64,000 nucleotides of DNA, from contig CM049310.1 in assembly GCA_026874595.1 (NCBI GenBank), positions 16,652,058 through 16,716,057 on the forward strand, in the 5' to 3' direction. The notes under the pieces were generated by a model. The model was not told the DNA's origin, searched no databases, and saw only the letters and a program-made list of their open reading frames with translations. The DNA is from Sipunculus nudus (taxonomy: Eukaryota; Annelida; Sipuncula; Golfingiida; Sipunculidae). Each line of letters begins with the position of its first letter. Position 1 is the first letter of the stretch. The translations under genes were made by a program, and so were the position numbers. Of this stretch, positions 38,071 to 50,871 are shown one piece after another.

Positions 38071-40849
38071 GCTTCAAATAACCGTGACATGTCATTGGCT
38101 AACATTACAACGCATTCACTGACGCTATATTTTCCCATTAAATTTGAGAAGCGCACACGTGTTGACCCGTATGTAGAGTTAAAAGTGCCTGCCTGAGTGG
38201 CATTGACAGGGAACTGCAACGGTCAACGAATACAGATAAAGACCTCATGTACCACATCTATAAAGAAGCGATTGCTGATCAGAACAATCTTTAATCAAAT
38301 TAAAATGTATATTAAATGGAGACCGCCATTACAATAAACATACCAAATACAGGCATCTCAAAAGCCCAGAGCGTTTATATTTAAGTTTGCAAATATAATG
38401 TGTGAAATTTAACGACTATTTTATCTCCATCAATCTGATCTGTACTTGTCCATACAATTAAAAATTGAAACTTATGGTTGTTACGGCGAAGTTATTTGTG
38501 AAACAGGGTTAGTTGATTTAATTCATTTGATTTCAATTTAATTATTTTTTTTTATTTTAATTTGTTTCGGTGTTCTAGAAAGAACAGGTAGTTGAAATGC
38601 GCGAGTTAATTTAGATAGTACCATTAAGCTGGTTTGCTAAAGTCACAGGTGATTTTCGCAACCGTTTTCAGGTACCCTTTTCAATGTGCTTTAGAAATAC
38701 CTGCATAAAAAGAAAATTACCCGCTCACTCCTTATTTTCAGTCCCAGAGTCTATATTGTTTGTTTTTTATTTTGAAAAATGAGCATGTGTTATAGATAAT
38801 TAATATAAATCTAATTAATTAAATATGTAACCCAGGTGAAGATTAAAAATAATATGGCTCAGCTAATTATCCAGATTAAGAATATAAGGTGGATGTATAT
38901 AGATGCATTTTTTAAAGAGAAAAAATCCCATAGACTCCAATAGACTATAACAATTTGGTTTTTTTTTTGGCATATCTGCATATTACTTATACAGTTTAAA
39001 TACCTGATTCGAATTTAAAGTTGATTTAAATGGTAAGATTTGAGTCATATTAATAAAATCATACAAATTGATTTAAATCGAATTTATTTAATCCAAAATA
39101 TTTCATTTATATAAAAAAATCATGATTTTGGTTAACCCTGCTTTGAAATATATAGCAATATAAATATTCATTTTAACATGTAAGCAAGGGCTTCCCAAAC
39201 CCACTACGGCTATTGACGCCGTGAGGGAATATACGATGTATGGTATCCTAACCCCTTTTATACATTTGCGTGGGATATATTTGTAATTCACAGATGGTAT
39301 CTTAGTCCCCTGCTCAGCTAATACGTTTCTGTAGGGTTTCCTTGTAGCTGTTAGCTGCTCGCGGGTAATTGCTACCAAAGGAGACCAATGATTTGTGGTA
39401 TACTCTACTCCCCTGCTAAACCAACAAAAACATGGAGATTTCCCCGCTGCTAATAACAAGTATGACTGCTGAAAGCAACCTAAGACCCTGGTTATAGGAG
39501 ATATCTCAATAACACCAAACTCAGTCGTGAAACAATTGGCCGTTGCTTAAATAACTTTCCGACAAAACATCTGCTCATATCTCTCTCTTCTGCCTTTTAC
39601 ACAGACTGCCTGATTTGCAGTCAGGCAATCTGTGTAATTATTCCCCTTCATATTCAGTCATTTCATGAAATTTTAGTCATTTCTGGTAAAGACTGGTGGT
39701 CACATGTACGATTTTTTAAAGAGTTAAACTTTCTTATTTGATTTTACAAGAATTAAGTAATAAACATTGATATTTTCCAAATTATGTTTAATTAATATTT
39801 CATTTTCAATTCATTTTCATTTTCTATACATTATATATAGAGACCTTCGGTTTCGAATTCTAACTCCAGGTTCCATTCTACATCACGTTGATTCATGCTA
39901 TCATCTTTTTTAACAACCACAACCAGTTTCTTTAAGGTTAACCCACATTTGCAATATTTTTTGTGTTATCTCCAACGGTTATGTTTTTGAGAAAATACAG
40001 AAGTTTCCCATGCAATGACATCTCGGTCCACTTATCCTACTGGCCTGTTTTATATGCTGTTATGATTCTCTTTGTGAGAAACCACAATAAGTCTGCATGA
40101 CAAGAGGTCCTTCCTCCATAACAGGGAGAAGTAATATATAACATGAAAGAAGAAACACGGAAGAAACACCGATTTCAAGCTTAAAGAATCTTGATGTTAT
40201 AAAGTCGCGCGGTACGGTCAACAGGCGCGATCTGGTTTTTTGTTCCACCGATCGCGCCCGGTACAGTTTTTTTTCTTCCGCGTGTGTAAATACAGGAGTA
40301 AGCAGACGATTTAAAACGAAATATTATCAGTAACCATCATATTTGAAGGAGAAACCACTTATTTTCTTGTATATCTATCACGCCTGGTATGCGATCAGGT
40401 AACTTTTACATAAAAAACCAGGAAGTTATTCATACATTTTTTATCAAATGATTTCACATGTGTGGTTTTCAGTTATAACATATCTGCCCTGAAAATGCAC
40501 TTATTTTCAGGAATACACGACATTTAATGATGATACCTGCTTTATTTTAATGAGCGGGACAAAAGAAAAATATATTCAGTCATTAGTGCACTGGTTTGTT
40601 TAATAAAAAGAGCTATACCCGAATAAAATTTACTTGATTGTTGGGACTACTGAATACCCACAACATCCCGGTAAAACAAATGCAACAAAACAATTATTAT
40701 TAATTGTTTTTGTGTTACTCTTTGTACAAACAAATTAATAAATTGAAACAAGTTCACTACCCGCACGGTGTACTTCCCGCACTGAAATCCCCGACTAATG
40801 TGAAAAATATGCAAATGTTAACCTGTGGTAAACCTATTTATAAATATAA

Positions 40850-40889
40850 GCTCATGTATATAGGCTCATGACAGCTGAGAGAATATCAG
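40850..40889 (+). promoter_or_regulatory. Candidate promoter and 5' non-coding exon of the FG-GAP gene
   Basis: TATTTATAAATATAAG at about 40834-40850 is followed by an exon-like stretch ending GAATATCAG|GTAAGT, with the donor GT at 40890-40891. The matching acceptor is the strong CCTCTCAGTTTTTACAG ending at 41381, 26 nt before the ATG at 41408. No protein evidence supports it. Confidence 0.4.
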
Positions 40890-41407
40890 GTAAGTTATAT
40901 CAACATTACTGTTTGGTATAAACTCTTTAAAAAAGTGTTTTTAATCGAAATATACAAGTAGTGATCAGTTCAGTGCCTTATAAGAAATTCTAAATTTCAT
41001 GTTATAAAATATGTAAATACTGATATACTCGACTATATATAGCAGTTATCTATCTGCATAGGTTTGTAAAGATTTAAATGGATCATCTTAAATGATATAG
41101 AAATTGAAAACCCAGATTTATTTTTCAGTAACAATGTGTTAGACTAACTTTATCATTTCTTTTTTTTTATCAGTCCCTTACACGGTTCCTTTCACGAGTT
41201 ATGTCGTATCTCCCGCTCATCAAACTACTGACAGTTATTAATTCCTGCATTTCTGTGCATATTTAAAAATTATAGACATATTAAGCGTAACCGGTAACCT
41301 TTAAACCTTCAGATGAGCATATGACTCATTGAGGCAATGAGCCATATGTATGTATAAGATATGTCCTCTCAGTTTTTACAGCGAGCGAATTGGTGTCGTT
41401 GTACAGG

Positions 41408-44400
41408 ATGAACATTCTTCTTTGCGTTTTTACATTTTCATTTGGAGTTGCTGTGTCAGAGGAGATTAGAGCAGGTCTGCACTAATTTCAATCTTTAATT
41501 TTTTATTTATGCGTGATTTACAAAGTTTTCATAAAACACATTTTTTTAGATTTAAAAATACATTTATTAAGATAACTTTTACCAACGCTACTAACAAGTT
41601 TGTTCATTTAGTAGCGTTTCCGAAACGTCCTTGACAGGTCCCTATCAAAATCGTCTATACAAATATTGAAAAAGGGAGATGTTTTGCCGCTCGGATAAAA
41701 CATAATACCTAATTTCCTAAGCTATCAAATTACAAAGATAATAACCATATCAACAAAGAGAACAATAAGAACCTTCCACGTAATTCCGTGTTGGCGAGAG
41801 GGTACATAATCACATCAATTCTAAGTACATTTAACTTCTAATCCAGAAAAAATGTACCCGCTCGCAGGTATTTAAAATAGAAAAAAGTGTGGTTGTTTAT
41901 CTATTTTATATATTAGAGTTTGTGAATATACTGTCGTTACTGTGTGGGATAAATTCCTATCGGGCAGCTTATGAACCTAGGGCTATTAGAATACTACCAC
42001 AAACACTGCATTAATTGACCTTTCTTCATAGGATGTTCTTGGACCGGCACGTATGACCCGGAGGATGTGACAGCAGACTGGGGAAGCCAACCGTTAGTAC
42101 ACCCAAAACACCGTTAACCCTTCCAATCATAATAACGACCATCCTCTGGGCCAATTAAGACGTGTTTACAGAGTTATATAAATATATTTTAAGTCTTTTG
42201 AATGTTATGATATATTCGTAATTTTAATGCGTTTTCTACTTTAAAGCCTTAAAAAACAAACATATATTGGGCGACGTGAAATTATTAATAAATTCATGAG
42301 ATAAAACAAAGAAACAATATAACATGCACATTTTGATATTTGAATAAATATATTAACAACGTTTTAGCGAGGTAAATGTATCATGGATATATAATGATTC
42401 ATTATATATATAAGAAAAAATAATCACTAACATGACCATTTGACAACAAATGGAAATTATATATCAACCATTTATCCATTAAGGCATATAACTATAGTTT
42501 ATTTAAACTACCAGTTTATATTTCCTGTAAAAAAGAGTCGAGTCAAATCAACCCTGGGTCCCGACAAGTACATTTCAAAGTGAGCAGAGGTTCACAATGA
42601 TCGATAACAGAGAACTAAAGCTACAAAGCGGATCAGTGACTAGAGTGTGGGACTACGACGGGGACGGGACGCAAGATCTTCTTGTGGCTACAGACGGCAA
42701 AGTTTTCTTTTATCGACAAAACTCAGGGAGATTAGAATACCCAGTCCATATCACCGCGGATTTTGCACCCATTGACACCGGGGTAAGCGGTAGCGGACGA
42801 ACAGGATTCGCTTTCACAGACATCAACGGAGACGGAAACCCGGACATCATCCTAAGCGCTGACAGAAACTTGAGGTACTACCCAGCGCAAGATTCTGGCT
42901 CTGACAAGTTCGGCTCATTTATCCCCCTCGGAACTATCGACAACACCATGTTCGATGTTGGCGACTGGAACCATGATGGTCTAAAAGATGTCATTACCGG
43001 TCATGCGTATGGACTCTTTAGCTACTATACCAATATTGGCAGTAGCACAGTTCCGCAACTTGGCCCTAAGAAGAAAGCGAGCAACCTCGGAGGCATGGCT
43101 TACAATCGCTATCCACGTATACTTGATCTTAACCAAGATGGAAATATGGATCTCGTTTACAGCATCAATTGGGGTTACTTTGGAATTTGCCTTCAAGGGG
43201 AGAAAGCATACTTTCACCAAACTCTGATGAAACTCGAGGGTGGAGGGGATATAAACGTGCGTGAACAGTACAAAGAGCACCAAGCTCCTGAGCTTGCAGA
43301 CTTTGATGGCGATGGCATTATGGATTTGGTTACATCGGGTCAGGATGGGGATATTATTATCTTTTTTGGTGTTGACATTATTTCTAGTAGATGTAACCAA
43401 ATAAGGTCTCTTATTGAGTCCCCTGATCTAGGCCAGGCAATACAAAATGATGATAATTTCCACAAGACTCTATACGACTTAAATAGGGATTTACAAACGT
43501 ATGTCAACAATCGTTATCTGAATGAGGAGACAGACAGACAACGCGTGTATAATTTCTATGAACACCTTGTAAGGGATTTCCCCGAGTACTTTGTCAGACA
43601 AGAATGGCAAGAAGCAAGTTTGGCATCGTTTGCTGGCTATATTTGGGTAATAATGTTAGAATGCCGCCCTGACACTCCAGTTAATCGTGCTGAATTAGCT
43701 TCTCTAATTGATCCTACTAATTACGACCACGGTCTCCTGAGGGATTATGGGATAGTATTGATCAACAATAACGGTGCTTCTTTGCACAAAACAAAATTGA
43801 TCTATGACTTTTTTACACTGAAGAATCCAGTGTATTTTTCTCTCTCGCATATTACACAAAATGATTACCTCACGGGAAAACGATCGATGTATGGCAGCAT
43901 GAGGGAATCCGGAATTAATATTTTCTCAGGAGCTGAATGGCCAGAAAATTCATTTCCCTCTGACTGCCAGATTTGCCAAGACATGGTTAGAAGTCCATCT
44001 ATTATGACATTCATTGTAGCACTCGCTCACGAAGTGGCACATAACGAACTGGACCAGCCTAAAGCTGATGCATACAGACTGGAACTGTTTGAACGAAAAT
44101 ATCAAATTCTATCTCGTTCTACCGATGGATCAATTGTGTGGAAAAACCCGATCACCCACGGTTATGACTGGGGACAGACACAAGAACTGTTCAAAATAGA
44201 AGGCTGGTGGGACGGAGTCGAGGATTGGAACAGAGCCATGGATAGGTTCTTCGATAGTGGCTCAGGAATTCAGCAAGGAATGAACAGCATTCGTGGGAAC
44301 CTGGGATACTTTGTTCGGGCACCTCAAGAAGCATTTGCAACTTTAGCCAACCAATATTTTTCTGATTCGAAACTGATGTTGGACTTTGCCGTTGAGAGAA

Positions 44401-44654
44401 CACAAAAAGGGTATCCTGCAAATATGGACTGGTTCTTGTTGATTGCGGAATATTACAGTTTGGGGAGTAACACGATTCCGATGTTTGTCATCTCCCCGTC
44501 TGGTGAAATGAGGAAGTACAGCGCCACCTTGCGGCGTAATGCAGCCGGGTACATCACAGGTCTGATCGTGCCCAGTGGTTCCCAGCCGCCGCCGTATGAC
44601 TACAACCTCAGTGTTGATGGGGACGGCTTTGTCACCGCTGTCACGACATCGTGA
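41408..44654 (+). CDS. Secreted FG-GAP/VCBS-repeat protein with HExxH metallopeptidase-like C-terminal region
   Basis: Exons 41408-41474, 42032-42092 and 42536-44654 join in frame to 748 codons plus stop. Exon 1 encodes a signal peptide (MNILL, then the hydrophobic CVFTFSFGVAV) and exon 2 a short linker (CSWTGTYDPEDVTADWG). All domains sit in the 2.1-kb exon 3. Five calcium-binding FG-GAP-type motifs are visible at about residues 82-92 (DYDGDGTQD), 137-148 (DINGDGNPD), 185-196 (DWNHDGLKD), 240-250 (DLNQDGNMD) and 297-308 (DFDGDGIMD), as in a beta-propeller. Near residue 541 is AHEVAHNELD, an HExxH zinc-binding motif; APQEAFATLANQYF with E641 could supply a distal glutamate ligand, as in gluzincins. 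A secreted, calcium-stabilised peptidase is inferred. The exon 3 acceptor (CTGTAAAAAAG) was chosen because it alone keeps frame nearby. No named family is recognised with certainty. Confidence 0.85.
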
Positions 44655-44668
44655 AAAGTTCATCTATG

Positions 44669-44865
44669 GTAAGAAAATTTATGCGTATTCTGTATTTTTA
44701 ACATGAAAGGGAATTAAAAGCTTAACTTAATTATAACATTTAAGATATACCATTCTATGTTTATAACTACAAAAGTTATAATTATTATTTTCTTGTTATT
44801 ACAATGGATAATAATAATGTTATATATGGAAATTTTACAGGAAAAGCTACTTTTTTTCGTTTCAG
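44669..44865 (+). other. Candidate 3' UTR intron of the FG-GAP gene
   Basis: A donor ATG|GTAAGA begins 14 nt after the stop, and a strong acceptor TTTTTTTCGTTTCAG ends at 44865. The junction is too close to the stop to trigger nonsense-mediated decay under the usual 50-nt rule. Confidence 0.5.
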
Positions 44866-44919
44866 GAAGGAAGGAGCCTTAATCAGAGAATGTTTGAAGG
44901 GTCCGATATTTTGAAGCCA

Positions 44920-44925
44920 AATAAA
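44920..44925 (+). terminator. Polyadenylation signal of the FG-GAP gene
   Basis: AATAAA in the last UTR exon, about 55 nt after the 3' UTR acceptor and 266 nt after the stop codon. Confidence 0.6.
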
Positions 44926-46159
44926 AATGATATTATAACCGAATTTATTATTGGTTTACTATGATGCATTGATCTAGCGTTAATATTGGTGTGTGTATCT
45001 CTGGATCATCTTTGTTTTAAATAACAGAATTTGCCAAAATGTGTCAATAGTTTTTATTACATTTTTTTGCGGTGTAAAATTATATGATCAACTCGCCAGT
45101 TAATAATGTTCTACACTAAAACAGTAAAAGCTTCATAGATTTTTTTTCAGGTGTAAATCACCGAAAGCAAATGTGTACTAAAACATGTGTGCGCTGAATA
45201 TTATTGATACAGAAATGGTTGGATATAAATGATTCAAATAATTTTATGAATCTATTAAGTGTCATGTTCACTAAAAATACATCATTTTAAAACATCCAAA
45301 AACTAGGATTTGATCAGCTTAAATGAAAACTGGATAACGGAGGAATGATGTCACTAAGATAACATTCAATATGATAATATATATTTAATGTGAACGTAAA
45401 TTCAAGAGACCGTTGTGGCTACGCTGCCCACGAAGCGGCTTTACAGTAACGTTATTTATTCCACGTCCTTTGCTTGCTTCAACCGCTGCTTTGGTCGGCA
45501 GATTTTCTTGGTCCCAGCATCAGGGTTGGTAAAGAGGAATAAAAAAAATTCTGACAGACCAATGAGAGCTTGGTTTCACATTGTACACCTAACTCCAAAT
45601 TTTAAACATGCGACACCCGCTCTCGTTGGTCTGATTGCACCGGTTCTGCTCTGTGCCAACCCTAATGGTAGGACCCAGAGAATTGAATTTTGCTATAGAG
45701 ACGGCGATTACAGCCAAGGAGATGGAAAAGATTCCAGGGTACAGCCGCTGCACCAGAAGCGTAAATTATTGCACATCGTCTTACCATCTAACGTGTGTTT
45801 TCCATTTCTAAAGCAGTCCATTCAGGCTCCTGATACTTTTATTATTTATCTAATTAGAATTGCTGTTCTACTCATTTCTGAATTTTTTTGATACCTATGA
45901 ATATTCATCGATGATATTTTCCTAATGTGAAAAGCTTATATGCCATTAGTTGGTTTATGAAACAAAGACTTCAATTTGACCAACTTTCAGATATCATCAT
46001 TGGCATACAACTAAAAAAGGAATATTGACAAAAGCAAATATTTGGTCGACTTATAGGATATCCATATGTAAATAAATAAAAAGGTAGTCGTGTAAAAAAG
46101 GTCAAATTATTGGACTGCAGAAACCCATTAACGTAAGAAACATAATTTGTTTTTCATGC

Positions 46160-46420
46160 AGTTTATTACCTCCGCTAACGAAGGTGGCAGGGGGTAATGT
46201 GATCTTTTGTTGTTGTGGGTGTAAGTGTAAGCGAGTCTGTATGTCTCTGTCAGAGCCATAACTTAATTCTGAGTGATTTCCAATGAATTTGTTGGCAAAG
46301 GTGGGCCATGTGAGAAAGAAAAAATACATTTTAATTTGGGAACGGATCGTTTTATTTAGTATACTGATCCCTGCAAAGATACACCCAAATTGGCCTCCAT
46401 TTTGCCTGCTGTATCGTGAG
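46160..46420. repeat. Interspersed repeat with CCTCCGCTAACGAAGG motif
   Basis: TTACCTCCGCTAACGAAGGT, then GTTGTTGTGGGTGTAAG, GAGCCATAACTTAATTCTG and a TGGCAAAGGTGGGCC segment follow the order of a dispersed repeat common in marine animal genomes. It is missing from the shorter unit 2. Confidence 0.5.
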
Positions 46421-47104
46421 TTTTCCCCCATATTATATTACATCTTCAAACTAAAAATTGATTCACTCTGACATTAAATCACCTCTTCCATGCCCACCGT
46501 TCCACCATTGGGACGATTGCTTTAACCGTTCATAGGTACCTTCAACGTATATAGTCACCCAGAGGTCGAATCTGCGCAGTGTGCGTATATAGTGTGTAAC
46601 CGATGATGACTAGTCGTCATGGTGGAGTCAGCTTAAGAGAATTTATGTGTTGCAACAATGACGTCATAATAACGTCAAGCGGTCCTCGTGTTTGCTGGCT
46701 GCACAAGCTCGCCCCACTGATACTTTTTACTTAATATCATAATTCAGAAAGCGGGTTGGGAGGGTTGCGTACTCACAACAACCTTCCCCATCCAAGAAAC
46801 TTAACGTGCATCCCACACACTCGTTATCTAAATATTATTTATTGCTTAGTCAGAACCTGCACAAAACAACAGACACTATAGTCTGTTCAATCAGTAGGTG
46901 CTCATTGAAATGTGGCAATTATCCTCTCAAACTTAAATATTATCACACTCTGTGATAGAGCTGAATAGGGACCAACGGCGTTTCATGAGGTGTAAAATTT
47001 CATTAAAAAATATATAAATACATTTTGCAACCTTCATGTTCTTCAGGAACTTGTGGCCAAGGAACATGGCGTCTGTCATGGTCTGGTAGCCTCATTTTGA
47101 TAGT

Positions 47105-48620
47105 CGCAGAATATGTATGAAACCAAGCAGGAGCTTAAAAGTGCAGTTCTTTTGCATTTTGACCAATGACCTTGGCTTTCCTTAACAGGGTCGATATGTT
47201 GTAAAGTATAAACTGTTCACTCAGATACTGATTTTATTGCATTACCTAAATATTTTGCAAGGTATTGCTTTAATTTCGTAATTTTTATTAGGTGTGAGCA
47301 TATTTCTTCATTGTAGCATACCTTTTAGAATTAATCTGCCAGTTCCTGAAAATACTGCCGAATTTCAAGGGGCACCCCACCATGGAACATCTTTTTTAGT
47401 ATTTCACAGCACAAAATGTTCGACCGCACTTGTTGATTTTCTGTCACTTTTCAGAAAGTATTTAATCAAATAAACCGACCGGTAGTACCTGAATTTCTAT
47501 TATGAACGGACTGTTGTCAGAGGGAAATCAATATTGTGTGTGTTCACCTGCACGCAGGCTGAGATCAATTAAGGGAAAATGATCAGACAAATTCGTTGGA
47601 TAGCACTTTAAATACCTACCCTCATATGTCGTATCGGCATTGTGACATTTCCCACATGTAACCCAGGTAATTATGTTGCATTATGTAAATGACTGGGCAG
47701 GATCGCATTACATCTGTTTAAGAACAATTTCACAAGCAGTTGACATATCATGAGATTTGTGCCAAAGGAAGGTTTACAGCTACATGCACCTCGAATTCAG
47801 TTAATTAGCAGCAAACATTGCGCTTAAATTTGAAACTGATATAATGAAACCCAAACAGGATTCATATTCTCGAATATGTTTGATACTAAAAAAATCAGGA
47901 GCTTGAAAGTGCTGTTGTTTGGCAATGTGATGAATGACCTTAACAGGGTTGATATGTTGTAAAATATAAATTGTTTACTCAAATATTGATTATATTGCAT
48001 TACCTAGATATTTTGCAAGATATCGCTTTAATTTCATTATAATTAATTAAGGCTGAGCGCACTGCTTTATTGAAGCATGCCATTTGGTATTAATCTGCCA
48101 GTTCATGAAAATATTGCCAAATTTCAATGTGCGTCCCGCCGCGGAACTGACAGATTTAAAGCATCTTTATATGATGATATTCAGGACACAAAATGTGTGA
48201 AGGCACTTGTTGATTTCGACTTGGTTTTCAGAGAGTATTTTATGAAATATATATTCCACTAGGAGTGGCTAAATTTCGATTTGGAACTGGCTGTTGTCAG
48301 AGAGTAATCACCATTGTGTATTGACCTGTACGGAGATTGAGATTAATTTAGGGAAAAAGATGGGACAGATTGGTCAGCCACTTTTCTCATTTGTAATATC
48401 GTCATTGTGACACTTCCCACATTTTACCCAGGTGATCATGTGGCATTATGTAAATGACTACCCGGTGAACTGGGCATGATCACATTACCTCTGCTTAAGT
48501 ACAAGCAAGTGTAACAAGTATTTGAAATATCATAAGGATGTTGCCAAAGGAAGGTTTGCAGCTACATAAACCTTAAACTTAGTAAACAAGCAGCAAATAT
48601 TGCGTTTATATTAGACACTG
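47105..48620. repeat. 755-bp tandem duplication nested in unit 1
   Basis: Copies 47105-47860 and 47861-48620 share AACAGGGT(C/T)GATATGTTGTAA, ATTGCATTACCTA(A/G)ATATTTTGCA, TTAATCTGCCAGTTC and the AAAGGAAGGTTT(A/G)CAGCTACAT end. Unit 2 has one copy (about 52760-53470). No gene is seen in either. Confidence 0.88.
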
Positions 48621-49713
48621 ATATAATGAAACTCGAACAGAAGTATCTTTCAAAGAAAGATGTGGTCAATCTACTCTTCTTTGTAGTAAACAAATAATCA
48701 TTATTTAAAAAAATAATAAAAATAATAAAATAATTGGTATAGCGCGTAATTATTACACTGTTAGTCTATTCTGTCTATTAGTTAGCCAGTGTAAATTTCT
48801 GGTTCGATAATTGCAAAATGTAAAATGATACATTCTGTGCATTGAATACGTTTAGGAGAAATCAATCGGGTTGCATATGTGCAAAAGCTGAAAGGGGACT
48901 TGTTCAAAACACCCTTTGCAAAACTCTGGTTTGTCTGACTTGCATGCAGTTGTTAGTCTTGAATGTGTTTGGATTATTTTTATATGGTCCCCTACATGTT
49001 ATAAACATTTTAATTTAAACAAAACCAACAACCTGTGTCCGATGGGATCGGCGTTTCGTAAACTATTTTTTATGAAGGGTTCAATTGGTTATCTTTAGTT
49101 AATAGACGCGGATATCGGAATAGAATCCTTTGTTTTAAGGGACAGAAAAAATTAATGCGAAGGTATAAATGTAACTTCTTAAATGTTGATATAGGCATGT
49201 TTGTTATAACCAATTATTAGAATCTCGCAGTATTGCTAAATCATCAATGCTTAAGTTTCTATTTATACTTTGAATCCCGTGTCACTGTTATAACAACGCA
49301 ATAAGTAAGCTCTCTCACGGACAAGTTAATTGACTGAACACGTTTTCCTTTTATAAATGCTTGGTTATCCTTGAATAATTCTTTGCTGTGTTAGCATTAG
49401 CTTTGTTGTACAGGCCAAACATATACACATATATTGATCAGATCACGAAACATTGTTTCCTTCTGATTTATCTTGACAGTAGAAAAACACCCGTCCAAAG
49501 ATACCAGAAGGGTGGCATCCAAAAAGATCTTTACTCCGTTGGACCTGCTGTCTTGGGTCATGATTTTGACAACCAGAAAACTGCCTTGGCACCGTGGGTA
49601 ACCATTCTATACATACAAGACTGAATAAATTTATGTACAAATCGTGGCAAATATTACCAATTACCTCACGCTGTACACATTCATGGAAGACCAACACTAA
49701 TCACTGTATCTCC

Positions 49714-49778
49714 CTATCTCTCTCTCTCTCCCTCTCATTGTTTCTCTCTCTCTCATTGTCTCTCTCTCTCTCTCTTTC
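49714..49778. repeat. (TC)n-rich microsatellite
   Basis: Interrupted CT/TC tract with ATTG interruptions. Unit 2 has only a short remnant at the equivalent place (about 54640). Confidence 0.9.
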
Positions 49779-50112
49779 ATGCAAACACATTTATATGTAT
49801 TATAGCGTACCGGGCATTGGAACCTAACGCTCCGCGAGTTGGAACTTGAGGGATTGAGTCGATATTTGCTGACAACTAAGCCAATGTTTACAATTACTGT
49901 TACTGATTCACTTTTCAGCGTTCGTTCTGATGTCAAATAAGCAAGAAGACAGGCGCTTTGATTCATATGATTATTGACAAATAAAATCAATTATGATTAC
50001 GGCTCAACTGTATGATGAATAGAGTACAATTACGTGATCATTCTACGGGGCCCCGTTTAGCTATATCCAGGGCCGGACCATCATAGGCTATATACATATT
50101 ATAAGACAACAC

Positions 50113-50871
50113 CTATATAGAAAGATAGACATCAGTGAAGGTGCCATCATGGTTCGACCGGAAATTGACTGTGAGTTCTCCACCCCGTACACGCACCTTT
50201 TGGGTAACCACCTCGCCACATGCACGAGTTCCGTGTGTTTTGTAGAAATTTAACACGGCGCAAGCCACGGACCCAGTACCACACGCAAGTGCCTCGCCAT
50301 CTAAAGCGGATTCAAATGTTCTGACATACAAAGTGTCCCCACCAACATGGACGAAATTTACATTCGAATCGCCTCTGTCTTCATATCGCTTGGAATCACG
50401 GATTTCTCGCCCTTCGCGAAACACATCCACTTGGTCAAGGTCATCCACATAGCCAACGTGATAAAGGGGCTTCCCATATTTGGGAAGAAAGTTCTATCAT
50501 CATATTGAAGAACGTGAGTGATATCATTGAAGCGGAACTGACCTGTTTTAGGGTCCCACAAACCGTGATGAGGACCGTCGAAAGCTATGAAGTCAACCTT
50601 CTTTTTGTTGACTATTCCTGTGTCTACAGCGAATGCCACGGCGCATCGTGACCTACTTCTCCCATCTTATTCAGATAAATCATTTCAAAGTCTGCATTCG
50701 CTGTTGCTTTTAATACACAATGCCGTCAGCTCCTATACCAAAGCAGTTACCGCACATACGTTTACAGACACTTACATTTGAAATATAATCGTCAAAAGAA
50801 CCATCCATGTTGTTTATTACAATGAAGTTGTTCCCAGCCCCTTGGTACTTATGAAAAGTTATCTCAGCCAT
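50113..50871 (-). pseudogene. DapF-like pseudogene (diaminopimelate epimerase family), unit 1 copy
   Basis: Collinear with the intact gene at 55163-55990 but disabled. From the start at 50871, a 1-bp loss near 50718 shifts frame. A 19-bp loss near 50652 deletes the Cys-Gly-Asn-Gly segment that carries the first catalytic cysteine. A 6-bp loss occurs near 50535, and a 2-bp gain near 50463 restores frame. A 146-bp deletion at the 3' end removes the conserved GPAEHVFSG tail and leaves the new end DVYLSI. The second active-site motif, ACGTGSVACAV, survives. The ATG context and upstream region are still alignable to the intact copy, so decay followed duplication. Transcription is unknown. Confidence 0.93.

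Larger units (their letters stand above)
34491..40849. other. Gene-free stretch of about 6.3 kb
   Basis: No exon chain supported. Contents seen: a C run near 34899, a (TA)n tract at 35270-35321, a G run at about 35934-35950, an isolated 139-codon open frame at 36472-36891 with no recognisable domain, an hAT-like terminus at 37885, G-rich tracts to 38070, and AT-rich DNA to 40.8 kb. Confidence 0.5.

Noticed and set aside
45415-45891. 158-codon open frame in DapF unit 1
   Set aside because: The paralogous sequence at about 51451-51720 is frameshifted with no conserved reading frame, so it is not under coding constraint.
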